The notes beneath the pieces were generated by a model. It ran no database searches, was not told the DNA's origin, and saw nothing but the letters and a program-made list of their open reading frames with translations. Shown here piece after piece: positions 45,334 through 54,148 of a stretch of DNA of 64,000 nt. Every line of letters starts with the position of its first letter. Position 1 is the stretch's first letter. The position numbers and the translations under genes are program-made. The DNA comes from Enterococcus raffinosus (GTDB taxonomy: Bacteria; Bacillota; Bacilli; Lactobacillales; Enterococcaceae): assembly GCF_001886185.1 (NCBI RefSeq), contig NZ_JXLA01000003.1, positions 62,001-126,000 on the forward strand. The letters run 5' to 3'.

Positions 45334-46443
45334 ATGCAGAAACTCGCTATTATTGGCGGCGGCATCATAGGTATGACGTTGGCAAATTATTTAGATCAAA
45401 CAAAATATCAAGTAACGTTGTTTGATGATCCTACAGGTCAAGCAACGAAGGCCAGTGCAGGGATTATTTCCCCTTGGCTATCAAAGCGGCGAAACAAGCA
45501 ATGGTACAATCTAGCAAGAGATGGCGCCGCCTTTTTTCCAAAGCTGATTCAAGATTTCCAATTGGATCAGACCATCTATCAACAATCTGGCACCTTGCTT
45601 CTGCGACCCGAAAAACAGCTTACGGAGCTTTTGAAGCTGGCAGAAGGGCGAAAAAAAGAAGCGCCTGAAATTGGTACGATTAAATTGCTTACGGGGGTAC
45701 AAACACAAAAAGAATTACCATTGTTAAAACCTTTACCCTCAATCAAAATCAGCGGTGGCGGCCGATTAGATGGAAAGGCCTATTTGACTCATTTGCAAAA
45801 AAGAGCAGAAGAAAAAGAAGTTACTATTATTCAAGAGCATGTTCAGCTGACAGATGATCAGGCCATTAGCTATGGCGAAAACAAAGATGTCTTTGACCAA
45901 ATCGCCTTAACTGCCGGCCCGCATTTGAAAGAGCTGCTCGCTCCCTTAGACTATCGGGTAGATTTACGTCCACAAAAGGGGCAACTTTTGGTCTTCCAAA
46001 CTGCACTTAAAAAAAGTGGAGACTTTCCAGTAGCTATGCTAGATGGCGAAGCGGATTTGATTCCCTTCTTAAACGGCAAAATTCTATTAGGCGCGACGCA
46101 TGAAAATGAAGCCGGCTGGAACTTAGATGAAACCACCACTGCTTTTGAACAGCTGACTGCTGGTGCTCGTAAATTTTTAGCTGAACCCGAAAAATTACTT
46201 GGCACACCGTTTCATTATCGCGTTGGTACACGTGCTTATACTTCTGATTTTGCGCCATTTTTTGGTCCGTTAAACGACCGGTTGATTGTTGCTAGCGGTT
46301 TGGGTTCCTCTGGTTTAACGACCGGTCCCTATATCGGCTATCTAATGGCTGACTATTTAAATACTGGAATTGCAAAGTGGCAGGAGTACCAAAAAGAGCT
46401 GGCAACTTATATTCAACACGAAAAAAAGCTGAAACCTTATTAG
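45334..46443 (+). CDS. FAD-dependent oxidoreductase (DAO/glycine oxidase-like)
   Basis: A 369-residue flavoenzyme. The N-terminal FAD motif is AIIGGGIIGMTLANYL, followed by the acidic FDD, KASAGIISPWLS at the isoalloxazine site, and the C-terminal GLGSSGLTTGPYIG. The protein matches the DadA/ThiO-like D-amino acid oxidase fold. The substrate is probably a small or D-amino acid, but thiamine genes are absent and no partner is adjacent. The start follows GAAAGAAG, a modest site. Monocistronic. Confidence 0.88.
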   Translation: MQKLAIIGGGIIGMTLANYLDQTKYQVTLFDDPTGQATKASAGIISPWLSKRRNKQWYNLARDGAAFFPKLIQDFQLDQTIYQQSGTLLLRPEKQLTELLKLAEGRKKEAPEIGTIKLLTGVQTQKELPLLKPLPSIKISGGGRLDGKAYLTHLQKRAEEKEVTIIQEHVQLTDDQAISYGENKDVFDQIALTAGPHLKELLAPLDYRVDLRPQKGQLLVFQTALKKSGDFPVAMLDGEADLIPFLNGKILLGATHENEAGWNLDETTTAFEQLTAGARKFLAEPEKLLGTPFHYRVGTRAYTSDFAPFFGPLNDRLIVASGLGSSGLTTGPYIGYLMADYLNTGIAKWQEYQKELATYIQHEKKLKPY

Positions 46444-46460
46444 GGTTCCAGCGTTTTTTT
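46428..46460 (+). terminator. Intrinsic terminator
   Basis: GCTGAAACC pairs with GGTTCCAGC (one mismatch) across the stop codon of the FAD oxidoreductase gene, followed by eight T's. Confidence 0.7.
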
Positions 46461-47023
46461 TACATCGGCTTTAAGTTTTTTTCTAGACGTTCCATCATCC
46501 AAGCCAAGCGGCTAGCTCTTCCAGCCTCTGTTTTCGCATCAAAGTAAGCACGCGTGTAGGTTTTTCTAACAGATGAAGACATGTTGGCAAAATTCTTTGC
46601 GGCTTCGGCATTTTCTGTTAGTAGTACGGCGACTTCCGCAATCTGTTCATCCGTGACCGCTGAAGGGCGCGTGGCGTTCTCCCACTGTCCGTTTTCCTTT
46701 GCTTCTGCGATTTTTTCACGTCCTAGCTCGGTCATTTGCCCTTGTTCTTCCAGCTTCGCCACAATTTTTTTATTCTTTTCTGACCACTTACTGTTTTTGC
46801 GCCGCCTAGCAAAATATTTCAAGTAGGAATGCTCATCCACTTTTTTCATAACACCATCAATCCATCCAAAACACAAAGCTTCCTCCAGCGCTTCCCCTGC
46901 CTTCAGAGTTTTTACTTGTTTCGTTTTTCCGAATATTAGCCAAACACCCTCGCTAGTCGTCGCATTTTCTGTTAACCATGCACGAAAATCCTGCCGCGTT
47001 TCAAATCGTAAGTTATCTTCCAT
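46460..47023 (-). CDS. YdeI/OmpD-associated family protein
   Basis: A 187-residue protein with family segments FRAWLTENATTSEGVWLIFGK, EALCFGWIDG, KYFARRRKNSKWSEKNK and ARRAYFDAKTEAGRASRLAWM-like helices at the end (TRAYFDAKTEAGRASRLAW). Related proteins are called YdeI and linked to bacteriocin tolerance in some Gram-positives; the mechanism is unclear. It lies one base after the deoC stop and should be co-transcribed with it. Confidence 0.82.
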   Translation of the reverse strand: MEDNLRFETRQDFRAWLTENATTSEGVWLIFGKTKQVKTLKAGEALEEALCFGWIDGVMKKVDEHSYLKYFARRRKNSKWSEKNKKIVAKLEEQGQMTELGREKIAEAKENGQWENATRPSAVTDEQIAEVAVLLTENAEAAKNFANMSSSVRKTYTRAYFDAKTEAGRASRLAWMMERLEKNLKPM

Positions 47024-47024
47024 A

Positions 47025-47726
47025 TTACTTTTCTAACCCTAAAACAACCGGTGTTGATTTAAAGCCGATACCCATACGGTCGATTCCCATATCGATCAGT
47101 TCCAAGAAATGTTCACGTGTTCGAATTCCCCCGCTGCCTTTGATTTTAATGCGGCCTTTGCATTGATCCATCATAATTTGAATCACTTCATTTGTTGCAC
47201 CTTTACTTTCATAACCGGTAATAAACCCCGTACTTGTCTTAACAAAGTCCGCATTTGCGGCAATCGCACATTCACAGGCTTGACGGATTTGCTCTTCATT
47301 TAATGTGTCCGTTTCAAAAATTACTTTAACCGCTGTTCCATGAGCATGACAGGCTTCAACAATCACCAGAAGTTCTTTCGTCACCTCTTCATATTTTCCG
47401 CTGCGGATCCACCCAAAATTTGCAACGATATCGAGTTCATAAATATCCTCTCGTTGACAATACGTTTCTGCCTGAAGAACTTTGGAGGCCGTCGTACTAG
47501 TTCCAAATGGAAAATCACACACCACACAAATTTTTGTATCTGTTCCTTCTGTCATTTCTGCCGCGATATCCAAAGAAGATGGATTGACACAAACAGTGGC
47601 ACAATGATAATCGATCCCTTCTTGAATATACTTTCGAATCTCTGTTTCGGTAAAATCCGGCTTCAGTACAGATTGATCAATGTAGGCACCTAGTTCTTCC
47701 ACTGTCATCTCGCTTGCTTTTTTCAT
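47025..47726 (-). CDS. deoC: Deoxyribose-phosphate aldolase
   Basis: A 233-residue class I aldolase that splits deoxyribose 5-phosphate into glyceraldehyde 3-phosphate and acetaldehyde. Visible are IDQSVLKPDFTE near the start, CDFPFGTSTTASK, the Schiff-base lysine in FVKTSTGFI near residue 165 and IKIKGSGGIRT. The ATG follows AGGAGG. A promoter overlapped by a perfect cre site lies about 100 bases upstream, so glucose should repress it. No other deo genes are nearby; a YdeI-like gene is downstream. Confidence 0.93.
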   Translation of the reverse strand: MKKASEMTVEELGAYIDQSVLKPDFTETEIRKYIQEGIDYHCATVCVNPSSLDIAAEMTEGTDTKICVVCDFPFGTSTTASKVLQAETYCQREDIYELDIVANFGWIRSGKYEEVTKELLVIVEACHAHGTAVKVIFETDTLNEEQIRQACECAIAANADFVKTSTGFITGYESKGATNEVIQIMMDQCKGRIKIKGSGGIRTREHFLELIDMGIDRMGIGFKSTPVVLGLEK

Positions 47727-47815
47727 GGTGAATCCCTCCTGCTTTTTTTATTTGATTGCTTTCTCTGCACTTATCAATTTTATGCAAGAAAAATAACCAT
47801 ATATCTTATATTTTA

Positions 47816-47852
47816 AGTATAGAATATCCACTATTCATTGTAAACGCTCACT
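47816..47852 (-). promoter_or_regulatory. deoC promoter with overlapping cre site
   Basis: TTTACA (47844-47839), a 17-base spacer and TATACT (47821-47816) form a good minus-strand promoter. TTGTAAACGCTCACT (47838-47852) fits every position of the degenerate cre consensus and covers the -35 box, where CcpA would block RNA polymerase. Confidence 0.8.
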
Positions 47853-47872
47853 TTGCTAAGTTTTTCACTTTA

Positions 47873-48778
47873 TTAGGTAGCACGATTCACTACTGTTTGC
47901 TTTTCTAATTGGCTCTTTAATTCATTTAACGAAATATTTTTAAAATCCCCATTCTTCATTCGTTTTCGATAAGCCGAGGCTGTCTCCCCAGTTAATTTTT
48001 TAAACATTCGACTAAAAACAACCAGACTATTAAACCCAACTTGTTCTGCAATTGATTCGACAGATTCGTCAGTCATAGACAATAGAAATGCCCCCTGATT
48101 AATCCGTACTCCTAAAATATATTCTTTCATGCTAATAGCCATATGCGTGCGAAAGACTCGAGATAAATGGCTGCGATTCACCGATAAATGCTGCGCAATC
48201 TCTTCCACTGTCAATTGCTCTGCGTAATGTGCTTCAATATATTCCACGGCAGCTACAGCTAGCGGTGAATAATTTTTTTCATCTCCTAAATGAATTTTTC
48301 CGCCATCAGATAATAGGTCCGCTAAAAAATGATATGTTAATCCATTCAGCTGCAGCTCATTTTCTAGTGTTTCATCCGCATAAGACAAGCAGTCTAAGAT
48401 TGTCTCACTATATTTTTGAATATCTGAAGAGATCATCGTATATTGGTCTTCTTTAAAATGAGATTGACGGATGATTTCATTTGCTGCAGAACCACCGAAA
48501 GAAAGCCAGCAATACATCCACGGCTCCTCTCCATCTGCTAAATAGAAAGTTGAATCCCCCGGACGAATTAAAAACAGATCTCCTTTTTTTAGATGATAAT
48601 GATGATTTTTCACATGGTAAGTTCCCTTGCCCTCCATCACGACATGCAGAATATAATTCTGCCGAACTGCTGGACCAAAAGAATGAAAAGGAAGGGTTTT
48701 AGAAATACCGCAAAAATCAAAATGTAAATCTGTTTGTATATAGTGCTGCTTCTTTTTCAAAAAAATCGTTTGTTCCAT
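47873..48778 (-). CDS. AraC-family regulator with cupin sensor
   Basis: A 301-residue regulator. The N-terminal cupin-type sugar-sensing domain contains GKGTYHVKNHHYHLKKGD and LFLIRPGDSTFY; the C-terminal double helix-turn-helix (about residues 195-290) contains QHLSVNRSHLSRVFRTHM and EQVGFNSLVVFSRMFKKLTG. The architecture is that of MsmR/RafR sugar regulators. The ATG at 48778 follows GGAGG. It diverges from galM-galK and is the likely activator of those genes; direct repeats in the gap are candidate binding sites. Confidence 0.9.
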   Translation of the reverse strand: MEQTIFLKKKQHYIQTDLHFDFCGISKTLPFHSFGPAVRQNYILHVVMEGKGTYHVKNHHYHLKKGDLFLIRPGDSTFYLADGEEPWMYCWLSFGGSAANEIIRQSHFKEDQYTMISSDIQKYSETILDCLSYADETLENELQLNGLTYHFLADLLSDGGKIHLGDEKNYSPLAVAAVEYIEAHYAEQLTVEEIAQHLSVNRSHLSRVFRTHMAISMKEYILGVRINQGAFLLSMTDESVESIAEQVGFNSLVVFSRMFKKLTGETASAYRKRMKNGDFKNISLNELKSQLEKQTVVNRAT

Positions 48779-48819
48779 TGCCAGTTCCTCCATTTCAGCT
48801 TCCCCTTAAATTATACATG

Positions 48820-48927
48820 AAAAAGTTAAATCCATTCAAAATATTCTATAAAATTGCTTTGATGGACCACTACTATCAACCTTCTATCTTTTTATTTCTT
48901 AAAAATATATGCAACAAAAAGTTAAAT
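48820..48927 (+). promoter_or_regulatory. Pair of direct repeats, candidate AraC-type operators
   Basis: AAAAAGTTAAAT occurs at 48820-48831 and again at 48916-48927, in the same orientation and 96 bases apart, between the AraC-type regulator and galM. Spaced direct repeats are typical of AraC-family binding. Confidence 0.45.
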
Positions 48928-48950
48928 AGTCGTCACAGAAATACGTAATA

Positions 48951-48965
48951 AAGAAAACGATTACT
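48951..48965 (+). promoter_or_regulatory. Candidate cre site upstream of galM
   Basis: AAGAAAACGATTACT differs from the cre consensus at one position and lies about 40 bases upstream of the galM -35 box. Confidence 0.45.
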
Positions 48966-49006
48966 TGTTAAGATAGCTTTAGACTTAATAATAAAACTTC
49001 TAGTCC

Positions 49007-49035
49007 TTGTCACTTTCTCCATATATCGGTAAAAT
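49007..49035 (+). promoter_or_regulatory. Sigma-A promoter of galM-galK
   Basis: TTGTCA (49007-49012), a 17-base spacer and TAAAAT (49030-49035), about 50 bases before the galM start. Confidence 0.6.
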
Positions 49036-49084
49036 TACAAAGACACGTGAAATTGAATAATTCTTATGAAGAGAGGTTTTTTTA

Positions 49085-50116
49085 ATGCACATTACAGAAA
49101 AAGATTTTGGACAAGATTATCATTTGATTACTCTTAGAAATGAAGACGGTTTCCAAATGGCTGTGACTGATCTAGGCGCTCGAATTGTCAGTCTTGGCAA
49201 GGATAAGGAACTAATTTTAGGTTTTGACTCTGCCCAAGAATACTTAGAGAAGGATCCTTTTATTGGCGCAACAATCGGGCGAACAGCCGGTCGAATCGAG
49301 AAAGGTCAATTTTCACTTGATGGAAAAGACTATCAAGTATCCACAGACCCAGCAACTGGACATTCTCTTCATGGTGGAAAGCCGGGATTTGAGGAAAAAA
49401 AATGGGCCTATACGATCGAGAAGGACGAAAGTGAAGCCTCGGTTATTTTTACCATGCTCAGTCCTGATGGTGAACATGGTTTTCCAGGAAACTTAGAGGT
49501 TGAGGTACGCCATACGTTGACAAATGATAATATTTGGCGCGTGACAACTACAGGAATTAGTGACCAGACAACACTGTTTAATCCAACCAACCATGTGTAC
49601 TTTAATTTGACTGGCGACGTGACTCAAGCAATTGATGAACATAAGCTTTGGCTAAATAGCGACTCCTTTGCTTACCTTCGTCCAGATACCATTCCAACTG
49701 GTGAAAAAATGGATACAAAGGACACAGCCTTTGATTTTCAAACTGAAAAAGCATTAGCGGAGGTATTTGCCAGTGACTTTGAACAAAAGAATTTGTGTAA
49801 CGGACTCGATCATCCTTTCTTCTTAAAGGAAAGCAATTTGGATATCCCAGCAGCAAAATTAACGAGTCCCGATGGGAAAATCGAATTATCAGTGTCCACT
49901 GACTCATCCAGTGTTGTGATTTTCACCGCAAACTTTGGTGATGAAGGCCCAGAGATTCGTGGGAAGAAATTAGCAAATCATGGGGGAATTACATTTGAGA
50001 CACAAATCGCCCCTGGTGCGGAACAATATGCTGCCTTTGGTTCAATGGTCTTACCTGCCAATGAACCCTTTAAAACAATTACTGAATACAAAATAACTTT
50101 GAAAGAAGCGGATTGA
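49085..50116 (+). CDS. galM: Aldose 1-epimerase (galactose mutarotase)
   Basis: A 343-residue enzyme that converts beta- to alpha-galactose ahead of galactokinase. Conserved elements are [14 protein letters not shown] near residue 60, [15 protein letters not shown] with a catalytic His, [10 protein letters not shown] with the second His, and [11 protein letters not shown] with the catalytic Glu. GAGAGG precedes the ATG. galK follows after two bases. galE and galT are not in the window. Confidence 0.95.
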   Translation: MHITEKDFGQDYHLITLRNEDGFQMAVTDLGARIVSLGKDKELILGFDSAQEYLEKDPFIGATIGRTAGRIEKGQFSLDGKDYQVSTDPATGHSLHGGKPGFEEKKWAYTIEKDESEASVIFTMLSPDGEHGFPGNLEVEVRHTLTNDNIWRVTTTGISDQTTLFNPTNHVYFNLTGDVTQAIDEHKLWLNSDSFAYLRPDTIPTGEKMDTKDTAFDFQTEKALAEVFASDFEQKNLCNGLDHPFFLKESNLDIPAAKLTSPDGKIELSVSTDSSSVVIFTANFGDEGPEIRGKKLANHGGITFETQIAPGAEQYAAFGSMVLPANEPFKTITEYKITLKEAD

Positions 50117-50117
50117 A

Positions 50118-51284
50118 ATGGAAATTAAACGCGAATTAAATACAAAATTTGCTGAAATATTTGGTCCAAGAGAGACGACACAATATTTTTCTCCTGGTCG
50201 AATCAATTTGATCGGTGAGCATACGGATTACAATGGCGGGCATGTCTTCCCCGCTTCAATCACTTATGGAACCTATGGCGTCGCAGCACCTCGTGAAGAT
50301 AAAAAAGTGTTGGTTTATTCGACAAATTTTGATGATATCGGTGTGATTTCCTTCGATATTGACCATTTAGAGTACGATAAAAAAGACAATTGGGCGAATT
50401 ATGTAAAGGGCATGGTCTTAAAACTAAAAGAAGGACATACGATTGATCATGGCTTTGAACTGTTAGTCGAAGGAACGATTCCAAATGGTGCCGGCCTTTC
50501 TAGCAGTGCCTCACTAGAATTATTGGTTGGCGTGATGCTGGAGGACTTATTTGATCTGAAAACGGATCGACTTGAATTGGTTCAAACAGGAAAAAAAGTC
50601 GAAAATGAATTTATTGGTGTAAACTCTGGTATCATGGATCAATTTGCCATTGGATTTGGTGACGTGGATCAGGCCATTTTATTAGATACCAACACATTGA
50701 AATACGAAATGGTCCCAGTGAAACTCGATGGGTACGCCGTTGTCATCATGAACACCAACAAACGCCGTGAACTAGCGGACTCTAAATACAATGAGCGCCG
50801 CAGCGAATGTGAGGAAGCCCTTGCTCGTCTACAAAGAAACTTAGACATCCAGTCTTTAGGTGAACTAGATGTGGCAACTTTTGAAGCAAATAGCTCTTTA
50901 ATTGCCGACGATACTTTAACTCGCCGAGCACGCCACGCGGTAACTGAAAATCAACGAACCTTAGAAGCTAAGGCTGAATTGGAAAAAGGAAATCTAGCAG
51001 CTTTTGGAAAACTGCTCAATGCCTCTCATCATTCTCTGCGTTATGACTACGAAGTTACTGGAATCGAACTAGATACACTCGTTGATACCGCGCAGGCACA
51101 AGAAGGTGTACTTGGTGCTCGCATGACCGGTGCAGGATTCGGAGGATGTGCAATCGCCTTAGTCAAAGAAGAAAATATTGCCACCTTCAAAAACAATGTC
51201 TATGACGTGTATCTAAAAATTGTCGGCTATGCCCCAGATTTTTATGTCGCCCATATTGGCAGCGGAACAACAAAAATTGGATAA
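50118..51284 (+). CDS. galK: Galactokinase
   Basis: A 388-residue GHMP kinase that phosphorylates alpha-D-galactose at C1. It shows the galactokinase signature [15 protein letters not shown] near residue 26, the ATP-binding [15 protein letters not shown], and the third motif [16 protein letters not shown]. It is translationally coupled to galM (stop and start separated by one base) and followed by a terminator. Expression is probably set by the divergent AraC-type regulator and CcpA. Confidence 0.97.
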   Translation: MEIKRELNTKFAEIFGPRETTQYFSPGRINLIGEHTDYNGGHVFPASITYGTYGVAAPREDKKVLVYSTNFDDIGVISFDIDHLEYDKKDNWANYVKGMVLKLKEGHTIDHGFELLVEGTIPNGAGLSSSASLELLVGVMLEDLFDLKTDRLELVQTGKKVENEFIGVNSGIMDQFAIGFGDVDQAILLDTNTLKYEMVPVKLDGYAVVIMNTNKRRELADSKYNERRSECEEALARLQRNLDIQSLGELDVATFEANSSLIADDTLTRRARHAVTENQRTLEAKAELEKGNLAAFGKLLNASHHSLRYDYEVTGIELDTLVDTAQAQEGVLGARMTGAGFGGCAIALVKEENIATFKNNVYDVYLKIVGYAPDFYVAHIGSGTTKIG

Positions 51285-51298
51285 TTACTCCCCAAAAA

Positions 51299-51338
51299 GA
51301 AACTCCCCCATCTATTTTAGGTAGGGGAGTTTCAACGT
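51299..51338 (+). terminator. Intrinsic terminator of galM-galK
   Basis: GAAACTCCCC pairs with GGGGAGTTTC over a 15-base loop; a T-run follows after AACG. Confidence 0.75.
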
Positions 51339-51427
51339 TTTTGAGGATATCACTTACATTTTTGTCACACTTACCTTTTCTTAATTATTTTTTTATATGA
51401 TATTAAAAAATTATGGAGGTATTTTTA

Positions 51428-51625
51428 GTGAAGAAGTATGGATTATCCTTCTTATTTCTTTTTTTAAGCATTTTATTATTTTCACTTTCTACCCTTATTG
51501 GTTCTTATATTGATTCCAATGGTATGCTGATTGAGCCCGCATTCTTTTGCATCCCTTTTGGTTTTTTCTTGCTTATACTATCTATTTTTGCCGCGATTTA
51601 CGCATTCACTAAGCAAAAATTTTAA
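51428..51625 (+). CDS. Small membrane protein, DUF3955-like
   Basis: A 65-residue protein with two membrane helices (about residues 6-26 and 37-59) separated by GSYIDSNGMLIEPAFFCIPFG, which resembles DUF3955. The start is a GTG at 51428 with GGAGG eight bases upstream; the earlier ATG overlaps that site. A dedicated terminator follows. Function unknown. Confidence 0.75.
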   Translation: MKKYGLSFLFLFLSILLFSLSTLIGSYIDSNGMLIEPAFFCIPFGFFLLILSIFAAIYAFTKQKF

Positions 51626-51628
51626 AAC

Positions 51629-51672
51629 GACGCTCTCACAAGACTGCAGTTTTGTAAGAGCGTCATTTTTTA
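51629..51672 (+). terminator. Intrinsic terminator
   Basis: GACGCTCTCACAA pairs with TTGTAAGAGCGTC (one mismatch), followed by ATTTTTT. Confidence 0.85.
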
Positions 51673-51764
51673 TCAGCGAAGCAGTTTCACTTGATTGCCT
51701 TTAAATGTGTGTCGCTGGATTTTCTTTTTTACTTAAGCTATCATTTCTTTAAAAAGGTGATATT

Positions 51765-52235
51765 ATGGATTTTTTTATTGATTTATGCGGTCTTCTAGGT
51801 GTATGGCTTTTGTTTACGTTTCCTCTTTATCAAGCCTGTCTGGAGTTATCTGCTCAAGCTATTGCCTTTAAAAAGCAAGTAACTTCAAAAATAGCAAGTA
51901 AAAAAATTTCTCCCTTATACTGGATTTTTCCGCCTCTCAAAATCCACAAAGAGAAAAATAGAGCTGTGTGTATTTTTAAAAGCTTGCATCTAAGTGATGA
52001 CACATTACGTCAAATGCTGCTTTATTTTGACAAAGCGACTGCTTGGTTTTATGTTTCTCTTGCAGGATTACTCAATAGTATTTATTTTTCCTATGACTTA
52101 TTTGAAAAGTATCATCCAATGCATCCGAGTTTCTTCTTTCTATTTCTATTTTGCATGATAGTTTTTTGTATTTTGAACGTTATCTATCGAATGGATCAAA
52201 AACGGATTCAGAAAAAAATAAACTCTCTAAAGTAA
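51765..52235 (+). CDS. Membrane protein of unknown function
   Basis: A 156-residue protein with a hydrophobic N-terminus (about residues 3-25), a basic cytoplasmic stretch (KKQVTSKIASKKISPLYW) and two further membrane helices (about 90-110 and 122-143), ending in a basic tail RMDQKRIQKKINSLK. The start follows AAGGTG. I do not recognise a family. It is the first of several small orphan genes on this strand. Confidence 0.6.
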   Translation: MDFFIDLCGLLGVWLLFTFPLYQACLELSAQAIAFKKQVTSKIASKKISPLYWIFPPLKIHKEKNRAVCIFKSLHLSDDTLRQMLLYFDKATAWFYVSLAGLLNSIYFSYDLFEKYHPMHPSFFFLFLFCMIVFCILNVIYRMDQKRIQKKINSLK

Positions 52236-52357
52236 CTATAGTTTTATTAAGTTTGATTATTAGAATTTTTTTCAAATTTGTGGTATATTTAATGATGGAA
52301 TTTCGTTATGAACGTTTTAGTTGCCTTTCGTCACTAAATGAGAAAGGAGAATGCTCT

Positions 52358-52507
52358 ATGACATTCACTAACAACAAATTGGAATACCGCGTAACTTTAG
52401 ATACTAACTTAAATCTATTTATCGTTTTCGACAAACAAGACGAAAACAAATTTGCGACAGGTACGACAATTGAAAATGCAGTACAAGAATTAGCAAAAAT
52501 CGCATAA
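52358..52507 (+). CDS. Small soluble protein of unknown function
   Basis: A 49-residue protein, MTFTNNKLEYRVTLDTNLN and so on to AVQELAKIA. The ATG at 52358 has AAAGGAG eight bases upstream and the gene is followed by its own terminator, so translation is credible. No membrane segment; predicted two or three strands and a C-terminal helix. Family not recognised. Confidence 0.65.
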   Translation: MTFTNNKLEYRVTLDTNLNLFIVFDKQDENKFATGTTIENAVQELAKIA

Positions 52508-52547
52508 GGAGTGTAATTCTCTAATGGACAATTACTGTTCGTACTGA

Positions 52548-52586
52548 AAGCATCTACTGTAAACAACGGTGGGTGCTTATTTTTTT
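52548..52586 (+). terminator. Intrinsic terminator
   Basis: AAGCATCTACTG pairs with CGGTGGGTGCTT, using several G-U pairs, with a seven-base loop and seven T's after ATA-type spacing. Confidence 0.75.
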
Positions 52587-52675
52587 GCTTCTGGAATTGT
52601 TGTTTCTACCTTTCCTACTGATTTTGCTGAAATTATAAAGTGAGATAATGTATAATAAAATCGGAGGTGGTTATT

Positions 52676-52933
52676 ATGTTAACGAAAGATATTGTTGCTT
52701 TTGCCCTTTGTGCACTAGGTGCTATTTTAGGCGCCTATACAATTGCTTTGTCGGAAAAAAGACCCTCTTTATTTCAAATGCTCGCTGCGTGCTTCTTTTC
52801 TGGCGGATCATTGGTATTTTATTACTATTACTTCGAAAGCTTCCAGTCACCTTTCCTACCTATTTTGTATTACACAGTTGTAATTGGTTCTGCTATTTTA
52901 TTTTCACGATTCAAAGACAAATCAAAGACGTAG
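52676..52933 (+). CDS. Small membrane protein, unknown
   Basis: An 85-residue protein with three hydrophobic helices (about residues 5-25, 32-52 and 58-75) and a basic C-terminus FKDKSKT. The ATG at 52676 follows GGAGGTGG; a GTG nine bases earlier is inside that site. An overlapping, Cys-rich frame at 52648-53067 lacks a site and is rejected. A terminator begins at the stop codon. Confidence 0.65.
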   Translation: MLTKDIVAFALCALGAILGAYTIALSEKRPSLFQMLAACFFSGGSLVFYYYYFESFQSPFLPILYYTVVIGSAILFSRFKDKSKT

Positions 52934-52962
52934 TCATCCAAAAAAACTGGATGGACTTTTTT
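52932..52962 (+). terminator. Intrinsic terminator
   Basis: AGTCATCCA pairs with TGGATGGACT (one bulged G), followed by six T's. Confidence 0.75.
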
Positions 52963-53092
52963 ACATTAGTTCTTGGATTTCGTTCTAAAGTCCTATTCCA
53001 GCTAATTTTTTTAACATGTATACTTATATTAAGGAAAATTGCTAAAACCACCAGCATTTTATCCTAACTATTTTAGTATAGGAGACGATTAC

Positions 53093-53272
53093 ATGAAGTG
53101 GATAAACCAAGTAAAACCTAATGGCTTTTTTTACATCGGAATCCTCATTATGATACTTAATGTCGTTTTTTGGGACTGCAGCTTTTTGCTAATGATGATT
53201 GGTTCTGCGCTTGTCTTCTTTTCTGATACGATTACAAATTCAATGAATAGCTACTTAAAAGCCGATGATTAA
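53093..53272 (+). CDS. Small membrane protein, unknown
   Basis: A 59-residue protein with two adjacent membrane helices (about residues 11-28 and 30-46). The ATG at 53093 follows TAGGAGA. Its last codons form one arm of a terminator. No family recognised. Confidence 0.6.
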   Translation: MKWINQVKPNGFFYIGILIMILNVVFWDCSFLLMMIGSALVFFSDTITNSMNSYLKADD

Positions 53273-53287
53273 TGATTGGCTTTTTTT
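53257..53287 (+). terminator. Intrinsic terminator
   Basis: AAAAGCC pairs with GGCTTTT across the stop codon, followed by T's. Confidence 0.65.
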
Positions 53288-53321
53288 ATTGTGCTATACT
53301 TGTCAAAAAACGGAGTTCTTT

Positions 53322-53756
53322 ATGATTAAGGAATTTGAAAAATTACCTGCGGATGACCTTGATAAAATTGCTGACATTTGGCTGAAGAGTAATTTGTCCG
53401 CCCATCATTTTATTGACGCAAGCTATTGGCTAGAAGACAATTACGCCTATGTTAAGGAAGCCTTCCTAACTGCAGATATTTATTTGTATTATTACGAGAA
53501 TGAAATTGTTGGATTTCTTGGGATCATCGATCATTACATTGCAGGCATATTTCTGCTGGAAGAATTCCAGTCGCTTGGAATCGGGACGCAATTACTTAAA
53601 AAAGTACAGTCTGAATACACAAAGCTTGGCTTACATGTATACGAAAAAAATAGTCATGCGGTTCAATTTTATCTGAAAAATGAGTTTATCATTCAAAAAA
53701 AAGCGTTGGATATAAATACAAACGAGATTGAATTATTTATGGAATGGACGGCCTAA
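53322..53756 (+). CDS. GNAT N-acetyltransferase
   Basis: A 144-residue acetyltransferase. The acetyl-CoA site appears as EEFQSLGIGTQLLKKV near residue 90, and the C-terminal NSHAVQFYLKNEF is the usual last helix. The early ADIWLKSNLSAHHFI segment matches the YjaB/YncA-like GNAT group. The ATG at 53322 follows CGGAG. Substrate unknown. Confidence 0.85.
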   Translation: MIKEFEKLPADDLDKIADIWLKSNLSAHHFIDASYWLEDNYAYVKEAFLTADIYLYYYENEIVGFLGIIDHYIAGIFLLEEFQSLGIGTQLLKKVQSEYTKLGLHVYEKNSHAVQFYLKNEFIIQKKALDINTNEIELFMEWTA

Positions 53757-53780
53757 TCTTGGATTAGCTGTCCATTTTTT
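53746..53780 (+). terminator. Intrinsic terminator
   Basis: GGACGGCCTAATC pairs with GATTAGCTGTCC (one bulge, one G-U) over the stop codon, followed by ATTTTTT. Confidence 0.75.
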
Positions 53781-53877
53781 CATTTTGCAATCTTCCCACA
53801 GATATAGTCAGTATTTGGAGCCTCTATTTTGACCTCAGGGAAATCTAGGAATATACTCCCAGAAAGAGGTGTTCACA

Positions 53878-54054
53878 ATGAATTTGAGAGATTTCAACAA
53901 TATGTACACTTATTTGGCGATTTCCTATTTTTTTGTCTCACTTTTTTTCGCCTTTCAGGATGGAAAAATACTTAAATTAGCAAGCTTCTTTTTTCTTATT
54001 TCTTTCGGTATCAATGCCTTTAAAGCAATAAAGGCAGCGCAAAATCGACAATAA
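53878..54054 (+). CDS. Small membrane protein, unknown
   Basis: A 58-residue protein with two membrane helices (about residues 10-26 and 31-48) and a basic tail KAIKAAQNRQ. The ATG at 53878 follows AGAGGTG. It resembles short DUF-type two-helix proteins of enterococci in shape only. Confidence 0.55.
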   Translation: MNLRDFNNMYTYLAISYFFVSLFFAFQDGKILKLASFFFLISFGINAFKAIKAAQNRQ

Positions 54055-54148
54055 TTTGGGGACTCTCCTTGAAATAGAATTTTATCTGATCATTTTCTTT
54101 TCATATTTTTTCAGAAAGTGATAAGATTTTCTCAAGGAGGTGAAAGAA

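Noticed and set aside
52648..53067. 139-codon open frame overlapping the small membrane gene at 52676
   Set aside because: No ribosome binding site, Cys/Phe-rich out-of-frame product, and it reads through the terminator at 52932-52962. The 85-residue frame has a good site.
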